DNA of 64,000 nucleotides from Uranotaenia lowii (lineage: Eukaryota > Arthropoda > Insecta > Diptera > Culicidae). This document shows, piece by piece, positions 1 to 12,042 of the stretch. The notes beneath the pieces were generated by a model that was not told where the DNA came from, searched no databases, and saw only the letters and a list, made by a program, of their open reading frames with translations. Position numbers and translations under genes: made by a program. Positions within the stretch are counted from its first letter, which is position 1. Each line of letters opens with the position of its first letter. The stretch lies in the NCBI RefSeq assembly GCF_029784155.1, contig NC_073691.1, positions 23,357,639 to 23,421,638 on the forward strand, read 5' to 3'.

Positions 1-1240
1 CACTACATTGGCATTAGGCCAAAGCACATTAACATTGATTGTTGCTGAATTAATGCTAATTTAGGGCACCGGTAGCCAGAAATTTGATTCAAATAGGGCT
101 TTTTTCAAAAATTAAACGCGGATCTGATAGGGCCACATACAGAGTTGAAAAATTTTCAAGCCATGGATGTCATGAGTTCGATTCCAGGTCATCTTCAGCC
201 GAAAAAATCGAAAAAAAAATCATGTAATTGAAAAATTCAACCCCGAGAGATCCCCTTGATATGCATACGCGAATATCAACATAAGCCAAATTCAGAGTGG
301 CGAAAAAAAAAATGGAGCCAAACAACAATCATAATTTTTTCCCCGCATTTTCCCAGCATTTTGCCCGCCAATGCTGTAGCATCAAGCAATAATGCATCAA
401 ACTGTGCCTTCATAGTGCCAGTTTCTGCACTAAAGCAGCAGTTAATTTCGCCAAATTTGGCTCACAGGGCTAAAAAGTTTATGAAAGAGTCCGAATTTAC
501 AAACATACAATTAAGTCAATAATAGCCTAGTTCTGGCATTGATAGGCTTTTGATTTTAGAGTAATATCAAAGCTCATCATTAAGGTATTATGAATTTTTT
601 TCAGTCCTTTTCGTTTCTGTGAAAAAAAAAAAACACTAGAATAAATTTAACTACTATCCTTAATTTAAAAAAATCCTTAGTTTTCATGGAATAGCAAACT
701 AAGGCCAAAACGAGGTTTAGAGATGACAAAATTAAAAAAAAAAGTTTTGTCCAGTTTTGACCGAATATGCAAACATTTTGCTCTCGTTTTTCATATGCAG
801 ATAACATATTTATGCCAAATTTAGATTAATAAAAACCTTAATTATACCTCTTTAAGCCAGCATCTTAAAACTAGTTTTAAAAACACAACGATGCTAGATT
901 TTTGTAGCAATTAGAAACAAAAAGTGGCAACAAGGTATCATTAAGGTTTCAATGAAACCTGTCATGCTCTCATGCTTTCATGCTATGTTTGCCAAATTTT
1001 GTATCATTTTTCCAGAATAACGGTGAAACAATGCCTAAATATTGCTCTCATTACTCATGCACGGATTGCACAGTTATGCCAAATTTTGGTTGTATCGAAA
1101 GCTCATTGACGCCTCGCTAAAACAGCCTTTTCAGAGGAATTTTGAATGCACTCCGATGACAAATTTTGGATGTAATCGAAACAAAAAAGTGGCATCATTG
1201 TGCTCACAAAACGCGTTTTGGAAGAGTGTTTAATCTATTT
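1..1240. other. AT-rich intergenic DNA, no gene
   Basis: No open frame here resembles a protein. A B-box-like string (GAGTTCGATTCC, about 174-185) hints at a very decayed tRNA-derived SINE, but no convincing A box precedes it. Variants of ATGCCAAATTTTG recur at about 813, 990, 1076 and 1160, which suggests an old, eroded short tandem or dispersed repeat. Confidence 0.5.
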
Positions 1241-1505
1241 TGAGGCTCTCAAAGCCATAGGGGTATAAGTGACAATTTTGAGTGGTCGAGTTTTGAGTTA
1301 ATAATGCTAAACAATTCTTCATATTTCAAACTATATTTGGTGATGTTTTCAGATTTTTGAATTTTATTTACATACTTTTGCGTTCTAGAGAAAAACAAAA
1401 ATTTTCAAAAAATATATGGAAAATTGCCAACCACAACAACTTCAAAGCGTGTTTTCTCGAAATCAACTTTCATGCACTTATATCCCTTTGGCTCCAAGGG
1501 CCTCA
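1241..1505. mobile_element. Miniature TIR element, 265 bp
   Basis: The left end (1241-1272) and the right end (about 1474-1505) are imperfect inverted repeats of about 30 bp. Both contain GAGGC near the tip and GGTATAAGTG or GGATATAAGTG further in. There is no coding capacity. A clear target duplication was not found. It is best described as a MITE of unknown superfamily. The pentamer run at 1506-1532 begins directly after its right end. Confidence 0.6.
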
Positions 1506-1532
1506 TTTCTAATCTAATCTAATCTAATCTAA
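1506..1532 (+). repeat. (TCTAA)n microsatellite
   Basis: Five tandem TCTAA pentamers directly follow the right end of the preceding TIR element. Confidence 0.85.
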
Positions 1533-1852
1533 TTTCAAAATTACAAATATCTATAGATTTTATAAAATTATGTTTCGGGTTTGGACCCCCTGAATAACTA
1601 GAAATTGCTTAAATTTTACTCTTCAGCAATACAAGAGTGAACTTTTCTAGATAAGGTTAGTAAAGGAATTTCAAATCCCTAGATTTTAACAATAAACACT
1701 TCCCTTTGATATTGGCACATTGGCAGTTTCTCAGTTTGACAGACAAACTTTCACTTGATTTGATCAAGTTCTTGAGATCTGAATAAAAAATTAGGAAAAA
1801 ATACACACATACCCACGAATAATCTAACTACCTTGGTGATCAGTGAGATGAT

Positions 1853-2071
1853 GGGGCTTATTCTGCGACGCGAGTGACGTGACTCACGAAATTTCATATC
1901 GTTTTGCTGGTTTAAATAGCCTCTCTAGTCTCGAAATTTTCGTTCGTATGAGCTGCTATTGGCCTTCAGAACTCATCGATACACAAATTTCATTGCTAGA
2001 GCATTTTCTGGAGTCAGGACAAAGAACTGAAATTTCGTGAGTCACGTCACTCGCGTCGCAGAATAAGCCCC
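1853..2071. mobile_element. Fold-back/MITE element with perfect 43-bp TIRs
   Basis: Positions 1853-1895 and 2029-2071 are perfect inverted repeats of 43 bp, starting GGGGCTTATTCTGCGACGCG. The 133-bp interior is non-coding. A GAT trinucleotide flanks both ends (1850-1852 and 2072-2074) and may be a 3-bp target duplication. The arms are themselves rich in short palindromes (GTGACGTGACTCAC). Perfect arms imply a young insertion or gene conversion between arms. The superfamily cannot be assigned from this alone. Confidence 0.85.
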
Positions 2072-2439
2072 GATATACCAAGTTTTTTAACACTTATCCG
2101 ATCTTTATCACACTTTTGGAAGTTTGACGGCATGTAAACATTTCAGCCTTCTTTAATACTGGATTTTGCATTTATCACAGCGATTGTTTGTTCTTTGAAA
2201 TTATCGACGTTTTTCGGTGAGTTTGTAACTGTCCTTTCGTTACGCCCGCTCAGTCACAAGAGATTCCCCAAGATTCCCAGGGTCGGCTCAAGCTTGCCGT
2301 AATTAGGATAGTGATAAGAGGAGGTAGAAATAACACTTAGTTACCGAATTTTATGATTTTATTCGGCACTCCGAAAACCTAACATTCCCTAACGTCCCTA
2401 GCTAAGTATTGACATTGAAAACTTACTTTTTATGTGTGT

Positions 2440-2850
2440 GGTGTAAGTGTCTGGGCCCGCCGCTGCCGATGACCGTCCGCATGGGAGATCCGATTCGCCG
2501 ATCGGAAAGATTATGTCCGCTTAGATTCGCTCGGATTCGTACCTGAATCCTTCGGATGGAATCACCACCACGAGGCCGTCGGGATATTGGTTTCACCGTC
2601 GCTGGGGTTGTTTTTTGTCAGTTGAGCCACCAATGGAGGATTCCGAACCAGTTTTTGGTCAGTCCGACCACGAGTTTGTCAGAGCGTATGTTGATGGACG
2701 CTCCTTCGGAATATCCGGAAATGAGGTATGCCACCTCAGCCTTCTTCGGGACCAGACAGTTTACCAAGGCTTATCCTGGTAGAAATTGGCGCTACCCACG
2801 GATTAAGCCAAAGGTTTTGATCAACGAGGTCACTTAACACGGATAAGAAA
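2440..2850 (-). pseudogene. Possible retroelement coding remnant
   Basis: This block is clearly richer in G+C than its surroundings. The minus strand between about 2540 and 2840 reads with few stops, including the stretch AEVAYLISGYSEGASINIRS (about 2680-2740), followed by KNWFGILHW. The spacing of G residues recalls a motif seen in pol-type proteins of some retroelements, but I do not recognise a specific family. Stops interrupt the frame at both ends. It may instead be a non-coding GC-rich segment. Confidence is low. Confidence 0.25.
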
Positions 2851-2859
2851 CTTCCGGAA

Positions 2860-3390
2860 CTAGTTAAGAGACGATTTAGAGGCAAACTATCTAACAAACA
2901 CTTTTTGTAGCGTAGGGTGTTGCTTTCTTGCTGGTCCGAAACGAAGTGGAAGATCAGCGGAAGTCTCAATTTTTTTTCCAACTCCGTTTTTCCATTTTTC
3001 GATGAACTTTTACCATAGGGCAATATTATACCACTTTGGTGAAGTTCTGTGGTATTTTGTGGAGAGTGTGGTGTTGTTGCTACTATCTACAAACCTAGCA
3101 GTGTACTGTTGGTTTAAATTTGAAAAAGACGTTGTGCCGCAACCTACTCTTTTCTTTTTCTATATTTTGAATTTTTGGTTTCATTTTTATTTGTTTTATT
3201 TTTAGTGAATTTTTGAATGCATTTTTAGTTTGTTGGTTGGCTTTTTATTCTTAAAACTACCCTAACTATATAACTCGGTAGAAGTGTGATTTTCACCATA
3301 AATTTAATTATAATTTTAAGAATATTGAGGAATATAAAATAAACGAGTGAACGTTCAAATATGGACGGTTACAAGTTTTAATAATAATAA
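2860..3390. other. AT-rich spacer, no recognisable feature
   Basis: Intergenic DNA without convincing coding potential. It contains T-rich runs near 2970 and 3150-3210. Confidence 0.5.
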
Positions 3391-3394
3391 AACA

Positions 3395-4790
3395 GTTTTA
3401 CCAGTCGTCCATACGTTTCGAGCTACTTTGGCACTCGCTCCTCCTCAGTGGACATTAAAATTTTGTTTAACGTTTTATCATTAAACTTGAAATCTTATTT
3501 TTTTATAACATACAATTGACTGGCCATCGTCTAAACTAAGGCTATGATCATTTAGAACCCGGACAGTTACAAACGTGTGTATTTTAAAAACTATTAATTT
3601 GATCAAAAATTTTTATATGGAGTAAATGAAGCTGTTAATGCAATATTTAATGTAAAAATATAAAAAAAATTATCGTTGATTACGAGAAATACTTTTACTG
3701 TAATATAAAATCACTTTTTTATCTTTGCACACTTTTTTTTAGTCATGTATTGATCTATTATTTTTACCACAGAAGCAAAACCTTTGCAAAATCATGATAT
3801 TTTACACAAATTCACCTGGAAAAACCAATTGAAATCTGGTTCGAACCTTTTCATGAGTAAGCATCTCGAAGAATTTGATCTTTTAAATTCGGGTTTAACA
3901 GAAATTTCTTTGTTCATCAGAACACATCTGTCACATCTCGTGAAAATCGGTTGCACAGATTGAGATCAATAAAACTGCTCACTATTAATTATTTACTTGA
4001 TGTCTACTAGTCAGGCATCACTTTCTGTCTGTCGGAAACGGATTTACTGCATAGTTAAGGGGTCTATTTTCAAATATTCTCAATAACCTTAGTCTTTTTA
4101 CCCATATTTGAGATCAAGGGTCCCACTCCAATGCTTGGTTTGAACTTCGTGAGCATCCTAGAGTGGCTCCTTATACTTCTTAACCATTTGGGCAACAAAA
4201 AAAATCAGAAAAAATCAACAGTTCATTAGTATTCAAGTCGACAATGAAGAGTTTCAAAGCGATTGTGCAAAATTATTTTTACCATGTCTTTTTGTATCGT
4301 AAATATCTCAAACACACGTTATCTTTAAAATCTGAAAAAATAGGCAAGATCGAACCAACACAACCGTACTAAAATTTTGCCTATCCAAGCTCTAGTAACG
4401 TAGCTATCGCCGAAATAAAGTGTCCGGATACTAAAAGATCATAGCTTCATTTTGGTTTTGGACATTTTGTTTTATTTTGCGTTCACGTTAGTTTTTCAGT
4501 GTATGTGTCAATTTTGCGATTCTGGGGTCGTATCCGGTCTTATGAATCTCTCGGCTTATTAACGACATTATCGTCATCTTCACTTCTCAATTTTATATAA
4601 AATCTTTGGGAGTTATTCTACTGTTTCCAGTATTTTGATATTTTCAAAATCGAGAATGTGGCCAGTTTCTATACATTGCTGTACTAAACCTGTACTTATT
4701 TGCTTTGCGAATGTATTTCTTTTGTGTTGTTTCAACCGTTTTTTCTAAAAACTGGCTCGTTTCTCCTACATACTTACGTATGTTCCTTTG
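3395..4790 (-). mobile_element. Penelope-like retroelement, 3' part (GIY-YIG end plus 3' region)
   Basis: Read on the minus strand, about 4757-4773 encodes YVGET, the start of the endonuclease domain. About 4627-4693 encodes TGLVQQCIETGHILDFENIK in another frame. This is the GIY-YIG endonuclease pattern that follows the reverse transcriptase in Penelope-like elements, and it resembles the better copy near 20.4 kb. Frameshifts and stops make it dead. About 1.2 kb of 3' region follows and ends in the hammerhead-like motif at 3406-3453. The reverse transcriptase is missing, so this is a 5'-truncated copy. Confidence 0.75.
3406..3453 (-). ncRNA. Hammerhead-like ribozyme motif in Penelope 3' region
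   Basis: On the minus strand the order is GTCCA, then CTGAGGA (3442-3448), a GAGC/GCTC helix with loop, then CGAAAC (GAAA at 3416-3419) and TGGAC closing on GTCCA. CTGANGA and GAAA are the two conserved core strings of hammerhead ribozymes, which are known in Penelope-like elements. No good stem III or NUH cleavage site is visible, so activity is doubtful. A second copy occurs at 19981-20029. Confidence 0.5.
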
Positions 4791-5840
4791 AAAGATGCTT
4801 AAAAAGCATATGCTTTAAATGCTACAACCGACCTCCAGAAGAAGTGCTACGTATGTATGCCATGACCGAGGCTCGATCTCATGACCTAAGACGAGGTGCT
4901 GGCGTACAGTAGAGTTACTAATCTTACGAAATTTTGTATAGGAAGACTAAAACATGATAAATAAAACACGTTCTAGGCTAAAATTAATCATTGGCTTACC
5001 AGATGTTCACACGCCAAGTTTTAGCAAGATCTGACTATAGGAAAGGATTGAATTGAGCCTATAGTATGAATAAATTTTGAGACAGTTGGCCTTATTTTTA
5101 GAATGTTAAAGTCAAATCCAAAACCGTTGAACAAATTAAATTTTTCTTGGAATGCGTTTTTTATTTTTTTAAGTAAAAAAAAAAAATTCAGTGAAGTTCA
5201 GAAGATCGATATTAAACTTTATTTACCTTCAGTAAAAAAGGTTACGGATTTTAAATTATGTAGTCCAAGATATTTTAATTCCAAGAGATTACGAATATAC
5301 TTTTTTTTGAGACAAGTTTCATAACTTGAGCATAGCTTAAAATCTGCTCTACTGAGATATATTTCAATTTTATTTTCGGATTCAGAGGCCGATATCACAT
5401 TAGAAATAAGATTCATTCAATATAGTTTACGATTTTCTAAATATGTATTCCCTAAAACTTCATTTTTTCAATTTTTAAGCTTAGATGTATTAAGATTCCT
5501 TCAAAAGTAAATAATAACTGCTAACATTCTGATGAAGACGATTTTTAACCAGAATTTTTGACAAAAGTGTATAATTTCTAAGAAAACTTGAAAAATATCA
5601 CTTTATAAAAATTTCTAAAAATAACTGTAAAATAATGAAAACACTGTAGAAAACTCACAAAAACACTGTAACAATGGTTTCGAAATTAAAATTTAGCTGA
5701 AAATAATAATAATTCCCAAAATACACTATAAATAAGGAAATTGATTTTTAACACTATTTTCTTACTGATGATTATCACACAAACTTAGAAATTAAAAATT
5801 AGAATGATAAATTAAATCGAAATATAAAATCGTAATGTAA
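4791..5840. other. AT-rich DNA, no gene recognised
   Basis: Only short chance frames are present. There is no clear repeat boundary, and nothing resembles a protein domain. Confidence 0.4.
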
Positions 5841-6229
5841 GCTTTGAATCAATACTATATCCGGTAAGTTATTGGTGCCTTATTCAGAACTAGAAATGTT
5901 CTCCAAAATAAATTCTAAGTAAACTAGTTTTCGAATTTGGAATAAAAATTTCCAAAGCATATATTAAAAATATTAAGGAATTCTAAAAAAATGTTAGATC
6001 AGGTAAAAAATTATTCATAATTAAAATTTGTTAGGAAAACGATGGATAATAAATGTTATTGAATATTCATCTTGATTTTAATGTCTTTGCTTCATTTCTA
6101 AGAGAAAGGTTAATTAAACTGTAATACAATACTGTAATTCAAACGGTTTACTCACCAACTTTTTTCTTATCTCCTGATAAAAGTAAACCACTGTTCCAAC
6201 CAATTTTATATAAGTTTTTGATAATTTTT

Positions 6230-6480
6230 AGTCATTTTTTGTTATTTTTTATCGTGTTTTAGACACATTTAGGACTTTTTTGTTATGTTTAGAATGTTTG
6301 TTATTTTTATCATATTTGTTATTTTTGTCATTTTGTATCTTTTTTTTATTTGAAATTTTTTAATCATTTCTATTCTTTGTTTGTATTTGTTTTTGGATAT
6401 TATGAAATATTTATATTTTTCGTAATTTTTGAAAGCTTTATATTTTTTGAATTTTTGATTATTTTTGTTATATCTTATCA
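6230..6480. repeat. Degenerate 9-bp-type tandem repeat inside copy 1
   Basis: The plus strand is dominated by variants of TTTTTGTTA and TTTTTGTCA. These are degenerate versions of the complement of the GACAAAAAT monomer that forms the large array at 54.6-58.2 kb. The copies are too diverged to count. Confidence 0.5.
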
Positions 6481-6579
6481 ACATTCAAGAACGTTAAAAC
6501 GTGTTTATGGTGTTTGTCTAAATTATATTGATCTTTTTATAGCGAAAACTATATGGTAATGTCATGTCGTTCCAAAAAT

Positions 6580-6637
6580 CCGTTGTTCGGATCGGATGTT
6601 GCCAAAATCGAATGTTGCCAAAAACGAACGGGGTTTG
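6580..6637 (-). mobile_element. Fragment of the pogo-type MITE
   Basis: The sequence matches one end of the complete element at 35405-35813, with GGATGTTGCCAAAATCGA and terminal AACGAACGGGGTTTG, followed by the expected TA (6638-6639). The other end is absent, so the copy is truncated or decayed. It lies inside hAT-type copy 1. Confidence 0.65.
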
Positions 6638-8427
6638 TATTCTGAATATGAAAAAAAAAAAAAAAATAATCACAATCTGAAATGTGGTAATGATGATGTA
6701 GTTGATGATTGAATTTAATTTAATAAAAATAAGAAAAAAAAAATAGGTATTACTTCAAGAGTTCCAGTGATCAAAGTGAGAGATAAAACCTTTTTCTACA
6801 AAAAACATCTTTTTGTTGTAAAAATAAGACAAAAAAGTTCGTTTTTGAACTTCATGGCATATAATGGCATGGCATAATGACATTATATATTTAGAACACT
6901 TCATGTTTAACTATACCGACAAAGTACATGTCATGTCGCGAATGATCAATAAAAAACTTATAAAAAATAAGGAATTCCAATTTTATTATAAATATTGGAA
7001 GCATAAAGCAAATACTAATTTAGTGAACTTTGCGCATTCAAATTTAGCCTAAAAATTGCTATTTGGAATCATTTTTCGAACTTTTTAAAGGAAAAATTCA
7101 AAAATCGTGATCAATCACAGGATTGATATTTCAAGCTGTCGCTATCAATTGAAATATTGGGCATTGGAAAGAACAGAAGGTGGGGACCCTTTTTTTTTCA
7201 AATTTTGGTTTGAATGCTCATGTTTTCAGTACACAAAAATTCAGAATTGAAAACTAAATTATAAAACTCGGTTAATTTATTTGAAAATTAAAACAAAATA
7301 GGAAGATGGAATAGATCTGTTTTTGAAATTTGTTCAAGGATTTTTTTTAAATTAACAAGTATAACGTCAATTTTTAAATGATTGATTTTGTATCTTTTGT
7401 CAAACTTGGTCTATCACATTTATTTTTTTTTATAAGTATTAAAATGTGTAAGTTTAAGTGAAATCAATAGTTAAAAATTGATTAATTAATAAATCTAATT
7501 TTTTAAGAAACCTGTTTCTGAATTTGTTTAATATTTTTCATTTAATAAAGGAATAATATTTTGCTGATGCTGATCTAAAAAAGGAAATATTATTACAGTT
7601 TTTTTTACAAATTTGGAAAGGTATCATTACAAGTATTTCTGTTTGAAAGCTATCTATAATTCAATTTGGTTTAAAACTTTTTCTAAAAATTTCAATTAAG
7701 AAAAAGTGAAAAAATATAAAATTTCTTTAACTTTTTTCGCAGAACTTAAAATAACAAAATAACACAGTCTTGAGGAAAGTTGATAATTGATTTAAAAGTT
7801 TTATTTTTGAACTTTGTGTTTTTGTTTTTGAATTTATTTTTCTTCCAAAAAAGTGTAGGAATTTTTTTAATGATTTTAACCTATTTTCAAATGTTATTTC
7901 AAAAACAAAAGCTGATCGAAAAATTGCATATTTAGATTCAGGGCACCCAAATTATTCAAAATAAAATTTCAAATGTTTGCACTTCGGAAGAATGTCAATT
8001 TTGTGGCTTTGTGTAATTTATCAAAACCTTTTTACATGTGATAATGAGTATTTAAAAAAACCCGAAACAATAAATAAAATTGAGACTGAAATTGGTTTTT
8101 TGAAGAATATTTCATTTCAGCATAATATTTGTAATGAAACGATGTTTTGTAAATCAAATTGTTTAGTTATAAAGTAGAAGATACTAGGTTTTAGATTTTT
8201 GTTTTGCTTATTCTGATGACCATCGTTAGTGGTAAACACCTGTTACACTTGTTTATGTATAAAACTAGTATTTGAAGAATAAATTTTGAAGCAATAATTG
8301 GCTTCAAACTGTTAACTTGTTCAGTTACACTTTTTTTTTTATAAAAAAAAACCCATTCTAAAGGCGATGTTGGGTTTTTGTATTTCAAGTTTAGAGTTTC
8401 TATACCAAAGGAATTTGGACACGAATG

Positions 8428-8505
8428 CCAATAAGTTGGTAAAAGCTCCTAAATTAAATAAATAATCACAATAATATACAACAGGTTGATTGAATTGCAA
8501 AACGA
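8428..8505 (+). mobile_element. 3' tail of a non-LTR retrotransposon
   Basis: The string GGACACGAATGCCAATAAG, then TTGGTAAAAG, then an AAATAAATAA-rich tail, matches a second copy at 42636-42690. It interrupts the alignment between hAT-type copies 1 and 2 and is absent at the matching place near 28345. That marks it as a separate 3'-end-only insertion of about 75 bp. The parent element is not identified. Confidence 0.55.
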
Positions 8506-8772
8506 AATGTTCAATCCAAAATTAGTTTCAATTCGTGAACGTCATATAATGTTGTGGTATGAAATTTCCCAAGCTAAGAGTGATTTTAGACGTATTTCCG
8601 TATAGAAAACGTGTAGAAAATTCTTCAACTTGCTTGTTAACACTTAATGTTAATAACCTTTCAAGATCAAGTAATTTTCCGTTACTATAGTGAAAACATC
8701 ACTAGGAAAAATCTCCACGGGGAGGGGGGGTTTAAACTCCTAAAAGCCCCCTCCCCCGTTCGCACAGCTTTG

Positions 8773-9430
8773 GGGGTCATTCATGCATTATACCTCCGTT
8801 GGTAAGCTCGTGCTGCGTCTTAAACTAAGATTTATCGATTTTTTATGAAAAATTATCAATAAGGAAAAAATATGCTTTTGTAGAATTTGTGGGATATTGA
8901 TCTTCTTCGAAGTTTATACACTTTTTGCCCATTGGCTGTGAGAGCGTCAAATAAATAGCTTCAAGGAACTTGGAGATATTGCTTTGTTCAATGTGACATT
9001 TCATAAAATCGAAATTAGGTGTTGTAAATTTGTGAAACAGCTCATCTTTAGAAAGAAGGTTCTCCTAAAGTTACATTTGTTGTTTTGAACACGATAGAAA
9101 ATTGGAAAAGTCTTCAACACACAAGCAAATGTGTTAAGAACATAAAAATACTGAATCCATTCCGAAGGACCCAGAATGCATTGACCGCAATATGTCTTCA
9201 CATTTAATATTGTTTACTTTGAAGTCATTTTCTCGACCCAACTGTGAATCCGGCTCGAAGGACCGAAATGAAAATTGTGAGAGCATCTTTTCCGAATTCG
9301 AAACACCACGCTAGAGGTGGGGATGCTTTTCGGGGGAAATAAAAACACCAAATTCAAATATCTGCCACTATCTCCTGTTTGCACAACTGCGGGTTCGGTT
9401 TGGGTTTGACTGAAAACTGCAATCACATGT
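8773..9430. other. AT-rich spacer, no gene
   Basis: Nothing recognisable; only short chance frames. Confidence 0.4.
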
Positions 9431-11150
9431 GGTGAGTGTGCGAATCAAGCAAAAGCAATGTAACCAAGTGTTTTTTTTCTGTGTTGTCATATTTTGAATA
9501 AATTATCCCATCGAGGATATGAGGTGCTGGGTGGCTAGTCGCTTTCGGTCAAGTGCAGCTCCGGTCGGGCTCGATCACCAGTTCGGGGCTTGAGATCAAT
9601 AATTCACAGAGTTTTCGTATCGCTCTACACTCCAAGTTGAGCTTGTTGGGTTTCAGGGTTTGGGTCACTACTATCAGTAGGTACAAGTGCAGTATAGACA
9701 GAAAAAGTAATGAATCTGTATGTTTTTTTTCTGGTTCTCTCCCTCTCGTAGGTCCCCATCATCATCAATCATGCAAACGTGCTGCTGAAAGTTTCATCCC
9801 GTCGTCATCGTCGTCGAGTGACTGGACGATGGATCAGAAGAAGTAGGAGTACTCCCGAAGGGAGTTGTTCTCAGTCTAAAGTTGGTCCAAGGTCAAAAAT
9901 TTGACGAAGATTAAGCCGCTACCCTCGTCTTCTAGCTAAGCTCCTTAATGGATCTAAAACTTTCACCTTTCACGTCGTCGTTTTCGGATGGGAAATAATA
10001 ACATTTTCGACAAGTGAAACTAGAAAAGGTGGAACGGGAATTTTGTGGTGCTGGCCGTTGAATACAAATAGCCGAATCTAGGGCACGTGACTGGGATGTA
10101 TTGTTGTGGTTCTGGTTGATGCTTTTTGATGATCTTCCCAAATGAAGTGGGGAATCCTGATGACAAAGACAGAAATAGGAAGCCAAGAGTCGTAATTGTT
10201 TTCTATTAATTTTGGATGTGTATGCAGGAGGAGTCCATTTGCAAAAAGAAGACAACTTTCCGAGCTAACTTGGAGCTGAATTCTTCAGGTGGCTCCAGTT
10301 GTAGGCCGGCTTTTTGAGCAAGTCTGTGAAGAAATGTTCTAAGTTTAGACAGACCATACAGAAAGTGAGATGGGGAACTCGGCAAAAAGACTGGTCTGGG
10401 TCTGGTGCTGTTGGGATGAATAATTAATTATCAATAGTGCACATCCACCGGTATTCGGTTCCAGAAGTGATTCGACGACGTCGACGTCGTCCCAAGTGAT
10501 ATTCAAACAAAAGCTGGGAAAATACATACACACATGTGTGAGTGTCCTTTGCAGGAAATATAAGCCTTTCGGAAGGCGCCATCACCATTTTACAACCATC
10601 ATCATCATCATCGAAAGGCGACACTAAAATTGGATCGTAGGGTGTTGGCTCCAACTAAAAGTGTTCCCCAGGCCTCAGGGATCCTGGGAAGTGTCCTGCT
10701 GCTGTTGCTGCCTGCATTTATGTAGAAAAAAAGAGAGTGTCGTGCTGTTTCGAAAAGTTTTTCGGTCTCTACTTTTGTGTATTGGGTGTAGTGTTGTTTT
10801 TGTTATTGCTACCTTGATGGTGTCCCATCAAATGGAATTGAATTTCACGACGACGACGACGCCGCATTGAAAAAAAATTAAAAGTAGAAGAAAATCGGAA
10901 AAGGGAAAAAGCGAGTGCCAGAAGTGACCAAGGAAGATCGGGGCAAGGCCGTCGCCACTACTGTATTTTAAAACCTATTTGAAAAGGTTTCCCATCGGCG
11001 AGGGAGAATTAGATATACATAGGTACCGACATACATTCTCGAAAACCAACCAAACCCAGACAAACGAAAGAGGAATATTGGAATTATGACGAGTTGCAAT
11101 CGTCAACGACGACGATGGCTGTGTAAATAGCCGGTAAGTGAATTACCCCC
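9430..11150 (+). other. Unique, less AT-rich block; candidate 5' non-coding exon
   Basis: This stretch stands out by higher G+C, lack of TIR elements, short trinucleotide runs (CAT repeats near 10600, CTG near 10700, GAC near 10850) and a strong splice-donor match CCG|GTAAGTG at 11131-11140. Such CAT-, CAG- and GAC-rich sequence is common in 5' untranslated exons and regulatory DNA of fly and mosquito genes. I see no convincing long open frame. It could be the first exon of a gene whose coding exons lie outside the window, or a conserved regulatory block. Plus-strand orientation is suggested only by the donor. Confidence 0.3.
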
Positions 11151-12042
11151 TGGAGAACACCTGGCAGATTTGTGTTGTTTCTATGTTTTCTAGGAATGAA
11201 GTAAAGTGAATGAATTGGTTTTTCACATAGAGGCGTCTATCAATTTTGCTTTGTAACACTACTGGTGGCTCTCTGGAGCCACTACCGTTTTTTAATCAAA
11301 TAATTTTCTTTGACATAAATGATCAAAATAGTCGCTGCACTTTTCAATCCACTAAAATCCAATGTTTTCTTCTGGAAAATTCCCGGAAGCTTAGTTTTGT
11401 GACTGAGCAATTTAAATTCTTGTTCTCAAAGAGCTGATGTACCGTCAACTGGGACATCATGAAATACTTTTCAACTTCAATGACTTCTGAAAACTTAATG
11501 TCCACATAAAAATTCATACCGCTTGTACATCAAAACTTTGAAGGTTGATGGGACATTAAATTGACGTAGTTAGGAAAATTATTGGTTTCACCAATTATAT
11601 TTTTAAATTTACAAAAACATGCGATTTTCACTCTACTAAGAAAAAGGCGTAAGGTGCAACAAACTTTGAAAAATCAAATGAAAACGATTGAAAATTTACA
11701 ATTTTTGATATGTTTGTGATGTCATCACACATAAACCAAGAGATAGAAAGATAGAAGAATTACGGCAAGGTTTTCTGTGCTAAAAAGCTTTTGTGGTAAA
11801 AGCTTGTGAAAACATTGTCCAAAGCTCCTAAATTTAGGTGTAACGGGGGTAGCGATGCAATAATGGCTACAGGATCAGTGCGATGCCAGTTAACAGTTTG
11901 AATTGGTATTGGAACTAAAAATGCTAAGAATCTACAATCAAGTCCCGTTTACTACGAAATTCGTACGGAGTTAGCTAAGTATCTTTTTCTTTTTATATTT
12001 ATTTATTTATTATTTTATATCATTATAGGCAGACATTTCTAA
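11151..12042. other. AT-rich DNA, no gene
   Basis: If the donor at 11134 is used, this would be intron. No coding or RNA feature is supported. Confidence 0.4.

Larger units (their letters stand above)
5840..8772 (+). mobile_element. Long non-autonomous hAT-type repeat, copy 1 (5' end lost)
   Basis: This region is collinear with the complete copy at 26377-28637. Shared landmarks are the CCTTATTC(A/T)GAACTAGA string near 5879, a TCAAGAGTnnCAGTGATCAAA string near 6755, GGGCACCCAAATTAT at 7941, and a G-tract/C-tract 3' end closing with CGCACAGCTTTG at 8761-8772. No CAGGCCCGTGC 5' tip is present, so the left end is lost or very diverged. It carries no transposase. It has been hit by at least two insertions (6580-6637 and about 8428-8505) and holds a T-rich repeat block at 6230-6480 that is absent from copy 2. 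Confidence 0.7.

Noticed and set aside
9932..10255. 107-codon open frame on the minus strand
   Set aside because: Low protein character and no homology recognised. It lies in a GC-richer block where stops are rarer.
11440..11580. Inverted repeat around CGTCAACTGGGACATC
   Set aside because: The apparent partner TGGGACATTAAATTGACG does not pair consistently with it, so no element could be defined.
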